Source of the DNA: Bradyrhizobium sp. ORS 278
GTDB taxonomy: Bacteria; Pseudomonadota; Alphaproteobacteria; Rhizobiales; Xanthobacteraceae
NCBI RefSeq assembly: GCF_000026145.1
Contig: NC_009445.1
Span: 3,038,001-3,102,000, forward strand
Length of the DNA: 64,000 nt
Reading direction: 5' to 3'
The position numbers and the translations under genes were made by a program. Shown one piece after another: positions 17,726 through 26,750 of the stretch (positions within the stretch are counted from its first letter, which is position 1; the number at the start of each line of letters is the position of its first letter). The notes beneath the pieces are model-generated. The model did not search any database, was not told the DNA's origin, and saw only the letters and a list, made by a program, of their open reading frames with translations.

Positions 17726-17875
17726 ATGACCGGACTGACCGACAAGAACCAGGGTCACCAGAACCCTGGACAGAATCAGCAGGGGCAGACCGGCGGCAAG
17801 CCGATCCGCCAGGACCAGGGGCAGGGAGTTGAACCGCAGCGGCCTGATCCCCAGGGCCAGGAGCGAGGAGGCTGA
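17726..17875 (+). CDS. Small Gln/Gly-rich hypothetical protein
   Basis: A predicted 49-residue hydrophilic peptide beginning MTGLTDKNQGHQNPG and rich in Gln, Gly, Pro and Asp, with no hydrophobic segment. ATG 17726 follows GAGGGAGA at a good distance, which is the main reason to believe it. It resembles the small disordered proteins often found beside stress genes in Bradyrhizobium, but I cannot assign a family. It may be unstructured. It stands alone between livH and a membrane protein gene. Confidence 0.5.
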   Translation: MTGLTDKNQGHQNPGQNQQGQTGGKPIRQDQGQGVEPQRPDPQGQERGG

Positions 17876-18032
17876 ACGGTCTTTAGGAGCCATCAGGAGC
17901 CACCCCGCCTGCCGTCCTTGGAGCGCCCGTTAAGGTAAACAAAGGGTTTAAATTGCCCGCTGCATTTGTCGCGCGTTAGCTCGTCTGGAACTCGCCGGAC
18001 GGGCGGGCGTGGGATGCAAAGGCGGGCGAGAG

Positions 18033-18581
18033 ATGATCAAGAACTGCGTCATCAGGAACTGGCGGCTCAGCTGCGTCAATGGCGTCCTGCTGGCGCTCTA
18101 TTTCGTGCCCGCCTGGACTCTGATCGCCTTGCAGATCATGGTCTCGCCGATCCAGGCGCTGTTCGCGCGGCCGAACATCGCGGTGGCCCTGTTCATCAGC
18201 GACCACCTGCACCTCTCCGGCATCGAGACGGTCCGCGCGGCCTGGCTGCTGGCGCTGGCGCGGCTGACGGTGGCAGGGTTCTTCGCGATGTTCGTGGTCT
18301 TGATCCTCGTCCCGCGGGTGCGGAAGGTGGCGGGCTACGTCGAGGCTCTGTCGATCGGGCTCGGCCTCGGCAGCGTGCTCACCTTCTTCAGCATGATCAT
18401 GGCGGCGAAGGTCGGTGAGACGCAGGCGTTGCGCCTGCACGCCACCGAATTGTTGATGCTGCTCGGAACAGCCATCGTCATGCTCGTCGAGAAGCCGGTC
18501 TCGCCGTCGTCCGTGGCGGCTCCGGTCGAGCCGGCGGAGCCCGAAGTCACGCCCGCGACGGCCGCAGGCGCCAACGCCTGA
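18033..18581 (+). CDS. Hypothetical membrane protein, four predicted helices
   Basis: A 182-residue protein with hydrophobic stretches at roughly 18-42, 68-98, 105-127 and 133-152, so it is probably an inner-membrane protein, followed by a Pro/Ala/Glu-rich tail. I do not recognise a family. ATG 18033 (MIKNCVIRNW) is chosen because GGCGGGCGAGAG lies directly upstream; a start eight codons earlier is possible. A GGAAC at about 17990 followed 16 bases later by CGTG hints weakly at a stress-sigma promoter. No functional neighbours. Confidence 0.65.
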   Translation: MIKNCVIRNWRLSCVNGVLLALYFVPAWTLIALQIMVSPIQALFARPNIAVALFISDHLHLSGIETVRAAWLLALARLTVAGFFAMFVVLILVPRVRKVAGYVEALSIGLGLGSVLTFFSMIMAAKVGETQALRLHATELLMLLGTAIVMLVEKPVSPSSVAAPVEPAEPEVTPATAAGANA

Positions 18582-18618
18582 TCACCATTCCTGCGTTATG
18601 ATGTCGCGCTGACCAGCG

Positions 18619-19401
18619 TCAACGCTGCGTGAGAAAGCCGAGCACGGCGTCGTTGAAGGGACCGGCCGCCTCGACATTGGAGATGTGCGCCGCATCCACG
18701 ATCGTCAGGCTCGCGCCTGCGATCCTGCTGCGAATCGCTTCCGCCATCGAGATCGGCGTGGACTTGTCGTAGCGGCCGGCAACGACCAGCGTCGGGCTCT
18801 TGACGTTCGACAGATCGTCGCGCAGGTCCAGGGCGCGCAGCGCCTCGCAGCAGGCGAGATAGCCTTCGACCGGAGTGGCCACCAGCATCGCCTTCATCCG
18901 CTCGGCGACATCCGGATGACGATCGCGGAACTCCTGTGTCAGCCAGCCGGCAATGATGGTATCGGCGATGCCCGCGAGGCCGCTGTCCCGGACCGCCTTG
19001 ATCCGCGCGTCCCAGATCGCCGGATCAGGGTAATAGCAAGTGGTGTTGGCGAGGACGACCTTGCCGATCCGCTCGGGCGCGTGCGCCGCGAGCCACTGGC
19101 CGACCATGCCGCCCATCGACACGCCGCACCAATGCACCTTCTCGATGTTGAGGTCATCGAGGATCGCCAGCGCGTCGCGGCCGCATCGCTCGATCGAATA
19201 GGGCCCCGGCGGGACCTGCGATTTGCCATGGCCGCGCCGGTCATAGCGGATGACGCGGAACACCTGCGTGAAAGCACGCATCTGCGGCTCCCACATCTGC
19301 AAGGTCGAGCCGAGCGAATTCGACAGCATCAGGGTCGGCCCGCCGTCGCGGCCCTCGACGGTGACGTTCAGCAGGCAACCGTCGGCATCGATCATCGGCA
19401 T
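18619..19401 (-). CDS. Alpha/beta hydrolase, 3-oxoadipate enol-lactonase-like
   Basis: A 260-residue alpha/beta hydrolase that looks like PcaD, which opens 3-oxoadipate enol-lactone in the beta-ketoadipate pathway. The triad is visible: nucleophile Ser95 in GVSMGG, Asp212 in AGRYDKSTP and His239 in DAAHISNVE. NSLGSTLQMW and RYDRRGHGKS also fit this family. No other pca gene is nearby, so it may be a PcaD paralogue with another ester or lactone substrate. It is transcribed alone on the minus strand, convergent with the membrane protein gene and divergent from coxG. Confidence 0.8.
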   Translation of the reverse strand: MPMIDADGCLLNVTVEGRDGGPTLMLSNSLGSTLQMWEPQMRAFTQVFRVIRYDRRGHGKSQVPPGPYSIERCGRDALAILDDLNIEKVHWCGVSMGGMVGQWLAAHAPERIGKVVLANTTCYYPDPAIWDARIKAVRDSGLAGIADTIIAGWLTQEFRDRHPDVAERMKAMLVATPVEGYLACCEALRALDLRDDLSNVKSPTLVVAGRYDKSTPISMAEAIRSRIAGASLTIVDAAHISNVEAAGPFNDAVLGFLTQR

Positions 19402-19634
19402 GGGCGCAATCCTTGTCGCAGGAGGCGGCCACCGCCGCAGGAATCGTGCAGATTTGATGGCGAACTAACCATTGCGGCCGCCGTCTGCCAACCAAAACCG
19501 GTGGGTCACGAGACCCGGAATGCTGCGGTGCTCCAGCGATTCTGCAACGCTTGACGGCGCTGCTCGCCCTTCCTTTTGGGCGTTTGGTGCTTTACTTGAA
19601 TGCCTCTAACCGCGCCAATCGGGGGGAGATGCAT

Positions 19635-20081
19635 ATGGCAATGACGATGACGGGCGAGGTCCAGCTGGCGGCTCCGCGAGAGGCCGTCTGGGCCAAGCTG
19701 AACGATCCTGAGGTGCTCAAGGCCTGCATTCCCGGCTGCGAGGAGCTTGAGAAGACCGAGGATGGCGGCTTCCGCGCCGTCGCGAAAATGAAGGTCGGAC
19801 CGGTCTCCGCGCGCTTCAAGGGCAAGGTCACCTTGAGCGATCTCGATCCGCCGAACGGCTACAAGATCTCCGGCGAGGGCGAGGGCGGCGTGGCCGGATT
19901 CGCCAAGGGCGGCGCGGTCGTCGGTCTGGCGGAGAAGGATGGCGGCACGCTGCTGAGCTACAATGTCGACGCGCAGATCGGCGGCAAGCTGGCGCAGCTC
20001 GGCCAGCGCCTGATCAACGGCGCCGCGAAAAAGCTCGCCGACGAATTCTTCGCGAACTTCGCAAAGGCCGTCCAAGGATGA
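19635..20081 (+). CDS. coxG: CoxG-like SRPBCC protein
   Basis: A 148-residue START/SRPBCC-fold protein of the CoxG family, with GEVQLAAPREAVWAKLNDP, LKACIPGCEEL and KVGPVSARFKGKVTL. In carboxydotrophs CoxG is thought to help anchor CO dehydrogenase at the membrane, though the C-terminal membrane tail of some CoxG proteins is absent here. ATG 19635 is chosen because GGGGGGAG ends about seven bases upstream; the ATG at 19629 is too close to that site. It heads a run of cox-like genes in the same direction (S, M, D, E and maturation factors), with a 145-base gap before coxS. Confidence 0.85.
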   Translation: MAMTMTGEVQLAAPREAVWAKLNDPEVLKACIPGCEELEKTEDGGFRAVAKMKVGPVSARFKGKVTLSDLDPPNGYKISGEGEGGVAGFAKGGAVVGLAEKDGGTLLSYNVDAQIGGKLAQLGQRLINGAAKKLADEFFANFAKAVQG

Positions 20082-20226
20082 TGGATCAAGGCTGATTGCA
20101 ACGGACCCATGCGCCGCCGGTGGCGAGGTTGCCCGCCGCCGGGAGCGTCAATATGATGGTTTTCGACCGATTTTTGCTGGGCTGCGCTGCAGTGCAACGC
20201 TGTGCGCGGAATATAGAGAGTCCTGA

Positions 20227-20712
<486 letters not shown>

Positions 20713-20761
20713 ACGTCGGACATCGCCTCAGTCGCTCCCGCCGCACGCAGGATATTCTCCC

Positions 20762-21619
20762 ATGTACGAATTCAAATATCACCGGCCGGCCACCGTGCGC
20801 CAGGCCGCCAATCTCCTCACCAAGAACGAGGACGCCAAGCTGGTCGCCGGCGGCCACACGCTGGTGCCGGTCATGAAGCAGCGGCTTGCCAGCCCGCCGG
20901 CTCTCGTCGACCTCTCGCACGTCGAAGGCCTCGACACGATCGAGGTCAAGGGCCGCAACCTCGTGATCGGCGCCATGGCGCGCCACGCTGAAGTGGCGAA
21001 CTCCGCCACCGTTGGCGAGGCGATCCCCGCGCTGGCGCATCTCGCCGGCCTGATCGGCGATCCCGCCGTGCGGCATCGCGGCACCATCGGCGGCTCGATC
21101 GCCAACAACGATCCGACAGCGGATTATCCCGCGGCGTGCCTCGCGCTCGGCGCGACGATCGTCACCAACAAGCGCAAGCTCAAGGCCGAGGAGTTCTTCC
21201 AGGGTCTGTTCACGACGGCGCTCGAGCCGGACGAGATCATCACCAAAGTGAGCTTCCCTCTGGCGAAGAAGGCGGCCTATGTGAAATTCCGCAACCAGGC
21301 CTCGCGCTACGCGCTGGTCGGCGTGTTCGTCGCGCGCCGTCCGTCGGACGTGCGCGTCGCCGTCACCGGTGCTGGCGCCAACGGCGTGTTCCGCGTGACC
21401 GCGTTCGAGGAGGCGTTGCAGAAGCGCTTCTCGCCCAAGGTGCTGGAAGGCATCCCGGTCTCGGCCGAGGGCCTCAACACCGATATCCACGGCAGCGCCG
21501 AATATCGCGCCCATCTGATCGGCGTGCTCGCGCGCCGCGCGGTCGATGCCGCCAATGCCGGGGCCAAGGCCTCGACGGCGTCGGACGGAGCCGCCGAGCC
21601 CGACGCGCCGGCGTCGTGA
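20762..21619 (+). CDS. coxM: FAD-binding medium subunit of a CO dehydrogenase-type enzyme
   Basis: A 285-residue flavoprotein subunit with the two FAD loops: VAGGHTLVPVMKQRL near residue 35 and TIGGSIANNDPTADYP near 110. The CO dehydrogenase C-terminal domain follows, and the last 20 residues are an Ala/Asp-rich tail. ATG 20762 is used because the fold begins immediately (MYEFKYHRPATV) and no upstream start is better. It transfers electrons from CoxS clusters onward to quinone. It precedes coxD by 22 bases. Its direct contact with coxS, with no large-subunit gene between them, is unusual. Confidence 0.92.
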   Translation: MYEFKYHRPATVRQAANLLTKNEDAKLVAGGHTLVPVMKQRLASPPALVDLSHVEGLDTIEVKGRNLVIGAMARHAEVANSATVGEAIPALAHLAGLIGDPAVRHRGTIGGSIANNDPTADYPAACLALGATIVTNKRKLKAEEFFQGLFTTALEPDEIITKVSFPLAKKAAYVKFRNQASRYALVGVFVARRPSDVRVAVTGAGANGVFRVTAFEEALQKRFSPKVLEGIPVSAEGLNTDIHGSAEYRAHLIGVLARRAVDAANAGAKASTASDGAAEPDAPAS

Positions 21620-21641
21620 CGTCGAAGGAAGCGGTCTCGCC

Positions 21642-22550
21642 ATGAGTGATCCGGCTCTGCCAGCATCCGTCGATGCAATGCTCGAATTGTTGTCGTCGCG
21701 CGGCTATCTGGCCGAGCGATCGCTGGCGACGGTGACCTATCTGTCGCTGCGCATGGGCCGGCCGCTGTTCCTCGAAGGCGAGGCCGGCGTCGGCAAGACC
21801 GAGATCGCGAAGGTGCTGTCCGCGGCACTCGGCCGGAAGCTGATCCGCCTGCAATGCTACGAGGGTCTCGATGTTGCCTCCGCCGTCTACGAGTGGAATT
21901 CGGCCGCGCAGATGATCGCGATCCGGCTGGCGGAGGCCGGTGGCGACGTCGACCGCGATCAGTTGTCGTCGGACATTTTCGCCGACCGCTATCTGATCAA
22001 GCGCCCGCTGCTGCAGGCGCTGGAGCCTGATGTGGCGGGCGCCCCGGTGCTTCTGATCGACGAGCTAGACCGTGCCGACGAGGCCTTCGAGGCTTATCTG
22101 CTCGAAATCCTCTCCGACTTCCAGGTCACGATCCCCGAGTTCGGCACCGTTAAGGCGCCGCATCCGCCGATCGTCATCATCACCTCCAACCGCACCCGCG
22201 AGATTCACGACGCGCTGAAGCGGCGCTGCCTGTATCATTGGGTCGACTATCCCTCCGCCGAGCGCGAGCTCGCCATCGTCAAGACGCGGCTGCCAGGCAT
22301 CTCGCAGCGGCTCTCGCAGCAGATCGTGCGCTTCGTGCAGACACTGCGCGACCAGGACTTCTACAAGTCGCCCGGCGTCGCCGAGACGCTCGACTGGGCC
22401 ACCGCGCTGACCGAGCTCGACGCGCGCTCGTTGAATGCCGAGGTGGTCGGCGACACGCTAGGGGCGTTGTTGAAATATCAGGATGACATCGCCCGCATGC
22501 AGGGTGATGCGCTGAACAAGGTGATCAAGGACGCGACCAGCGAGACGTAG
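21642..22550 (+). CDS. coxD: MoxR-family AAA+ ATPase CoxD
   Basis: A 302-residue AAA+ ATPase with Walker A GEAGVGKT (46-53), Walker B LLIDELDRADE (137-147) and a sensor-1 Asn in ITSNRTR. In Oligotropha, CoxD is needed to build the Mo-S-Cu centre of CO dehydrogenase together with the VWA protein CoxE. ATG 21642 is chosen by comparison with MoxR proteins; the upstream open frame overlaps coxM. It is followed by a repeat-filled gap and coxE. The pairing of D and E is standard for MoxR-VWA chaperone systems. Confidence 0.9.
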   Translation: MSDPALPASVDAMLELLSSRGYLAERSLATVTYLSLRMGRPLFLEGEAGVGKTEIAKVLSAALGRKLIRLQCYEGLDVASAVYEWNSAAQMIAIRLAEAGGDVDRDQLSSDIFADRYLIKRPLLQALEPDVAGAPVLLIDELDRADEAFEAYLLEILSDFQVTIPEFGTVKAPHPPIVIITSNRTREIHDALKRRCLYHWVDYPSAERELAIVKTRLPGISQRLSQQIVRFVQTLRDQDFYKSPGVAETLDWATALTELDARSLNAEVVGDTLGALLKYQDDIARMQGDALNKVIKDATSET

Positions 22551-22576
22551 TTCACGCTGGTGCCGACAATGACGGT

Positions 22577-22676
22577 CGTCATTCCGGGATGCGTGCGCAG
22601 CACGCAGGACCGGAAACCATTACCACGATCGTGCGTATGGCTTCCGGGCTCGCGCTTCGCGCGACCCGGAATGACG
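22577..22676. repeat. Palindromic repeat, family 3
   Basis: Arms CGTCATTCCGGG (22577-22588) and CCCGGAATGACG (22665-22676) are perfect complements around an internal palindromic region with GTGCGCAGCAC and CGCGCTTCGCGCG hairpins. It lies between coxD and coxE. A second, shorter member is at 58444-58482. Confidence 0.8.
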
Positions 22677-22717
22677 AACATAGTTGTGGGCATGCCGGGA
22701 ACGACGAGGGTCAACAC

Positions 22718-23923
22718 ATGCCCACCAGCATCAATCACCTGGCGCCGCCGACTGGCGGCATCGCCGATAACATTGCGGGTTTTGCGCGCGCGCTCCGTGC
22801 CGCGGGCCTTCCGGTCGGTCCCGGCGCCGTGATCGACGCCATGACCGCGCTCGAAGCCATCGACATCGGCAAGCGGCCCGACGTCTTCACCACGCTGGAA
22901 TCGATCTTCGTCAAGCGCCACGAGCACGCGCTGATCTTCGCCCAGGCCTTCGACCTGTTCTTCCGCCCCGCCGAGGAATGGAAGTCGATGCTCGATTCGG
23001 TGCCGCTGCCGGACCACGCCAAGAAGAAGCCGCCGCCGGCCTCGCGCCGCGTCCAGGAGGCGATGTCGCAGCCGCAGATGCATGAGGAGCCGAAGGCGCA
23101 GGAGCAGGACCTGCGGCTGTCGGTGTCCGACCGCGAGGTGCTGCAGAAGAAGGATTTTGCGCAGATGAGCGCGGCAGAGATCGCCGAGGTCGCGCGCGCC
23201 ATCGCCAAGATGCGGCTTCCGCAGGCGGAGCTGAAGACCCGCCGCTACACCGCCGATCCGCGCGGCCACCGCATCGACATGCGCAAGACCCTGCGCCAGG
23301 CGCTGCGCACCGAGGGCGAGATCATCAACTTCCATCGCCTGGGAAGAATCGAGAAGCCGGCACCGATCGTGGCGCTGCTCGACATCTCCGGCTCGATGAG
23401 CGAGTACACGCGGCTATTCCTGCATTTCCTCCACGCCATCACTGACGCCCGCAAGCGCGTGTCGGTGTTCCTGTTCGGCACCCGCCTGACCAACGTGACG
23501 CGCGCGCTGCGGCAGCGCGATCCCGACGAGGCGCTGGCGAGCTGCTCGGCCAATGTCGAGGACTGGGCCGGCGGCACCAGGATCGCCACCTCGCTGGAGA
23601 CCTTCAACAAGCAATGGGCGCGGCGCGTGCTCGGGCAGGGCGCCATCGTGCTCCTGATCTCCGACGGGCTGGAGCGCGAGGCCGACAGCAAGCTCGCCTT
23701 CGAGATGGACCGGCTGCACCGCTCCTGCCGCCGGCTGATCTGGCTGAACCCGCTCTTGCGCTATTCCGGCTTCGAGGCCAAGGCGCAGGGCATCAAAACC
23801 ATGCTGCCCCACGTTGACGAATTCCGCCCGGTACATAACTTGACGTCGATCGAGGCGCTGATCTCGGCGCTGTCGGCGCCGCTGCCGCCGCATAGCCGCA
23901 GCGCGATCCGGCCCGCCGCCTGA
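22718..23923 (+). CDS. coxE: VWA-domain protein CoxE
   Basis: A 401-residue protein with a charged N-terminal half and a C-terminal von Willebrand factor A domain whose metal-binding site DISGS (Asp222, Ser224, Ser226) is intact; the later GGT and ISDG motifs are also present. CoxE proteins work with the ATPase CoxD in metal-site maturation. ATG 22718 (MPTSINHLAPPTGG) is used, although the frame remains open upstream through the repeat element. No obvious ribosome site precedes it, which may mean coupling or repeat-driven change of the leader. It is followed 22 bases later by the first xdhC-type gene. Confidence 0.88.
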   Translation: MPTSINHLAPPTGGIADNIAGFARALRAAGLPVGPGAVIDAMTALEAIDIGKRPDVFTTLESIFVKRHEHALIFAQAFDLFFRPAEEWKSMLDSVPLPDHAKKKPPPASRRVQEAMSQPQMHEEPKAQEQDLRLSVSDREVLQKKDFAQMSAAEIAEVARAIAKMRLPQAELKTRRYTADPRGHRIDMRKTLRQALRTEGEIINFHRLGRIEKPAPIVALLDISGSMSEYTRLFLHFLHAITDARKRVSVFLFGTRLTNVTRALRQRDPDEALASCSANVEDWAGGTRIATSLETFNKQWARRVLGQGAIVLLISDGLEREADSKLAFEMDRLHRSCRRLIWLNPLLRYSGFEAKAQGIKTMLPHVDEFRPVHNLTSIEALISALSAPLPPHSRSAIRPAA

Positions 23924-23945
23924 TCAATCCGACAAGGAGAGAGCC

Positions 23946-24269
23946 ATGCTCAACCGCGACGAAGACATCCTCAAGGCCGCCGAGGACTGGCACAAGGGCG
24001 GACACGGCGTGGCGCTGGCCACGGTGGTCGAAACCTGGGGCTCGGCGCCGCGACCGGTCGGCTCCAACCTCGTGATCAACGACGAGGGCACATTCCTAGG
24101 CTCGGTGTCGGGCGGCTGCGTTGAAGGCGCCGTGGTCACCGAGGCGCTGGACGTGATCTCCAGCGGCCAGCCGAAGATGCTCGAGTTCGGCGTCGCAGAC
24201 GAGACCGCCTGGAATGTCGGGCTGTCGTGCGGCGGCACCATCCGCGTGTTCGTCGAGAAGGTGGGTTGA
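23946..24269 (+). CDS. XdhC/CoxI-family protein, N-terminal domain only
   Basis: A 107-residue protein corresponding to the N-terminal domain of XdhC/CoxI molybdenum-cofactor chaperones, with ALATVVETWGSAPRPVGS, GSVSGGCVEG and LSCGGTIRVFVE. In full-length XdhC this domain is joined to a Rossmann domain; here the Rossmann part is the next gene, three bases downstream. XdhC binds the molybdenum cofactor and helps its sulfuration before insertion. AAGGAGAG lies upstream of the ATG. Splitting into two genes is known in cox clusters (CoxI- and CoxF-like). Confidence 0.9.
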   Translation: MLNRDEDILKAAEDWHKGGHGVALATVVETWGSAPRPVGSNLVINDEGTFLGSVSGGCVEGAVVTEALDVISSGQPKMLEFGVADETAWNVGLSCGGTIRVFVEKVG

Positions 24270-24272
24270 TCG

Positions 24273-24974
24273 ATGCAGCTGTCGACACTGGCCGAGCTCA
24301 ACGCCGAGCGCGCCGCACGCCGCCCGGCCATTTTGGTCACCGACGTCGCCTCCGGCGAGCAGCGCCTGGTGAAGGCTGCCGCCATCGCGGCCGATCCGCT
24401 GCGTGACGAACTTGCCAAGCATCTGCGCATGGGCAAGAGCGGCATGGTCGAAGCGGGTGGCAAGCGGCTGTTCCTGAACGTCTATGCCCCCACGGCCAAG
24501 CTCGTGATCGTCGGCGCCGTCCATATCAGCCAGGCGCTGGCGCCAATCGCCAAGTCGCTCGGCTATGACGTCACCGTCGTCGATCCGCGGACGGCATTCG
24601 CCAGCCGGGAGCGTTTCCCGGACGTGCCGCTGATCGCCGAATGGCCCGACGTGGCGCTGCCGCCGCTCAATGTCGATCACTACACGGCCTTCGTGGCGCT
24701 GACGCACGATCCGAAGATCGACGACCCGGCGCTGCTGCACGCGTTCTCGCGCGACTGCTTCTACATCGGCGCGCTCGGCTCGCGGAAGACCCACGCCAAG
24801 CGTTACGACCGGCTGCGCGCGCAGGGGGCCAGCGACGCCGACATCGCGCGCATCCACGCGCCGATTGGCCTCGCCATCGGCGCGGTCTCCCCGTCCGAGA
24901 TCGCGGTCTCGATCATGGCCGAGATCACCGCGACGCTACGTTTGCCGGCCAAGGAAAAAGAGCAGGCGGCATGA
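24273..24974 (+). CDS. XdhC-family protein, C-terminal Rossmann domain
   Basis: A 233-residue protein whose central part (LVIVGAVHISQALAPIAKSLG, then VTVVDPRTAFA) is the Rossmann domain of XdhC/CoxF. FYIGALGSRKTHAKR and IHAPIGLAIGAVSPSEIAVSI are the typical closing motifs. It complements the preceding N-terminal gene, so the pair likely forms one chaperone for molybdenum-cofactor sulfuration and insertion. It overlaps the following MoeA-like/MocA gene by four bases (ATGA). Confidence 0.9.
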   Translation: MQLSTLAELNAERAARRPAILVTDVASGEQRLVKAAAIAADPLRDELAKHLRMGKSGMVEAGGKRLFLNVYAPTAKLVIVGAVHISQALAPIAKSLGYDVTVVDPRTAFASRERFPDVPLIAEWPDVALPPLNVDHYTAFVALTHDPKIDDPALLHAFSRDCFYIGALGSRKTHAKRYDRLRAQGASDADIARIHAPIGLAIGAVSPSEIAVSIMAEITATLRLPAKEKEQAA

Positions 24975-26578
24975 AGTTCGGTCCTGCCAGCCCGGCTGAG
25001 GCGATCGGGGGCGTGACGGTCCACACCCTGCGCAAAGGATCATTGGTGCTCAAGAAGGGCACCTTGATCGGTCCCGCTGAGGTCGACGCGCTGGTCAGGG
25101 AAGGCGTGAAGGAGATTGTCGTCGTCAGGCTTGAGCCCGGCGACGTGTCTGAGGACGAGGCGGCTGCCGACGTCGCCAAGGTCGTGGCAGGCAAGGGCAT
25201 TTACGTCGACCGTGCCTTCACCGGCCGCGCCAATCTGTTCGCGGCCCGGCCCGGTGTGCTGGTGATCGACCGTGCGGCAGTGGATCGCATCAACGAGGTG
25301 GATGAGGCCATCACCTTCGCGACCCTGCCGGCGTTCAAGCCGGTGGTGGAAGGCGAAATGGTCGGCACCGTCAAGCTGATCCCGTTCGGCGTCCAGGGCC
25401 ACCTGCGCGATGCCGCCGTCGCGGCTGCAGGCGGCGGCGCGTTGAGCATCGCGCCCTACATCATCAAGCGCGTCGGCGTTGTCTCGACGATACTCCCTGG
25501 CCTTGCGCCCAAGGTCATCGATAAGACGCTGCGCGTCACCGCCGAGCGCCTGGCGCCAGCGGGCGCTACGATCGTCGCCGAGCGCCGCGTGCCGCATGAG
25601 CAAGCCGCGCTGGCTGCCGCGATCAAGGAGCTGCTTGGCCTCGGCGCCGAGCTTGTCATCGTGTTCGGAGCTTCCGCCATCGCCGATCGCCGCGACGTGA
25701 TCCCGGCGGCGATCACCGGCATCGGCGGCGCCATCACCCATTTCGGCATGCCCGTCGATCCCGGCAACCTGCTCCTGATCGGCAGCGCCGGAGGCGTTCC
25801 GGTGCTCGGCGCGCCCGGCTGCGCCCGCTCGCCGGCCGAGAACGGTTTTGACTGGGTGCTGATGCGGCTGCTCGCCGGCATCAAGGTCAGCCGCGCCGAG
25901 CTGACCGCGATGGGCGTCGGAGGCCTGCTGATGGAGATCGTGACGCGGCCGCAGCCGCGCGCCAAGCCGGAGGAGAGCGGAGGCGAGCGCAAGGTTGCGG
26001 CGATCGTTCTCGCCGCGGGCCGCTCGACTCGGATGGGCGGTCCTAACAAGCTGCTCGCCGAGCTCGATGGCAAGAAGCTGGTGCGGACGGTCACCGAGCA
26101 GGCGCTGGCCTCGAAGGCGAGCGAAGTCATCGTCGTCACCGGCCATCAGGCCGAGCTGGTCGAGCAGGCGCTGTCCGACCTTCACGTCCGCTTCGTCCGC
26201 AATCCCGATTTCGCGGGCGGGCTCGCCAGCTCAGTGAAGTCAGGCATTGCCGCGGTGCCGGATGGAGTCGACGGCGCCGTGGTTTGCCTCGGCGACATGC
26301 CGATGGTGTCATCCGACCTGCTCGATCGTCTGATCGGCGCCTTTGCGCCCGATCGCGGCAATTTGATCGTCGTACCTGTCTCGGAGGGACGCCGTGGCAA
26401 TCCCGTGCTGTGGTCGCGCCGGTTCTTCGCCGAGCTGATGACGCTCGACGGCGACGTCGGGGCGCGGCACCTGATCGCCAAGCACAGCGAGGCCGTCGCC
26501 GAGGTGCCGGTCGATGGCGACAGCGCTTTCCTGGATATCGATACGCCCCAGGCGCTCGAGGCGGCGCGGCGCGGGTAA
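24971..26578 (+). CDS. MoeA-like / MocA-like molybdenum cofactor fusion protein
   Basis: A 535-residue fusion. Residues 1-335 resemble the molybdopterin-binding MoeA/MogA-type fold (HEQAALAAAIKELLGLGAELVIVFGASAIADRRD is the nucleotide-end pattern, spanning about 209-242). Residues 341-535 are a MobA/MocA-type nucleotidyltransferase with LAAGRSTRMGGPNK (347-360) and CLGDMPMV. MocA adds CMP to the cofactor for xanthine-oxidase-type enzymes, so this protein likely prepares the cytosine dinucleotide cofactor used by CoxL- or PaoC-type subunits. ATG 24971 overlaps the previous stop. It ends the cox-like run, six bases before a repeat element. Confidence 0.88.
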   Translation: MKFGPASPAEAIGGVTVHTLRKGSLVLKKGTLIGPAEVDALVREGVKEIVVVRLEPGDVSEDEAAADVAKVVAGKGIYVDRAFTGRANLFAARPGVLVIDRAAVDRINEVDEAITFATLPAFKPVVEGEMVGTVKLIPFGVQGHLRDAAVAAAGGGALSIAPYIIKRVGVVSTILPGLAPKVIDKTLRVTAERLAPAGATIVAERRVPHEQAALAAAIKELLGLGAELVIVFGASAIADRRDVIPAAITGIGGAITHFGMPVDPGNLLLIGSAGGVPVLGAPGCARSPAENGFDWVLMRLLAGIKVSRAELTAMGVGGLLMEIVTRPQPRAKPEESGGERKVAAIVLAAGRSTRMGGPNKLLAELDGKKLVRTVTEQALASKASEVIVVTGHQAELVEQALSDLHVRFVRNPDFAGGLASSVKSGIAAVPDGVDGAVVCLGDMPMVSSDLLDRLIGAFAPDRGNLIVVPVSEGRRGNPVLWSRRFFAELMTLDGDVGARHLIAKHSEAVAEVPVDGDSAFLDIDTPQALEAARRG

Positions 26579-26584
26579 AGCCCT

Positions 26585-26668
26585 GTAGCCCGCATGAGCG
26601 CAAGCGAGATGCGGGTTCTCACGTGCTGTGTCGGTGACCCGCATGTCCCTTGCGCTCATGCGGGCTAC
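26585..26668. repeat. Palindromic repeat, family 1, copy 3
   Basis: Arms begin GTAGCCCGCATGAGCGC, the CGCATG subtype rather than CGGATG, and close with the complement. It lies just after the last molybdenum-cofactor gene and before the DUF4189 gene. Confidence 0.9.
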
Positions 26669-26750
26669 GGTCTCCATCTCAACCTCTCATTCACCAAGTT
26701 TCAACGACCCCCGGCTAGATTTACCGCATTGGGCCTCGGGGGAGGAAACT

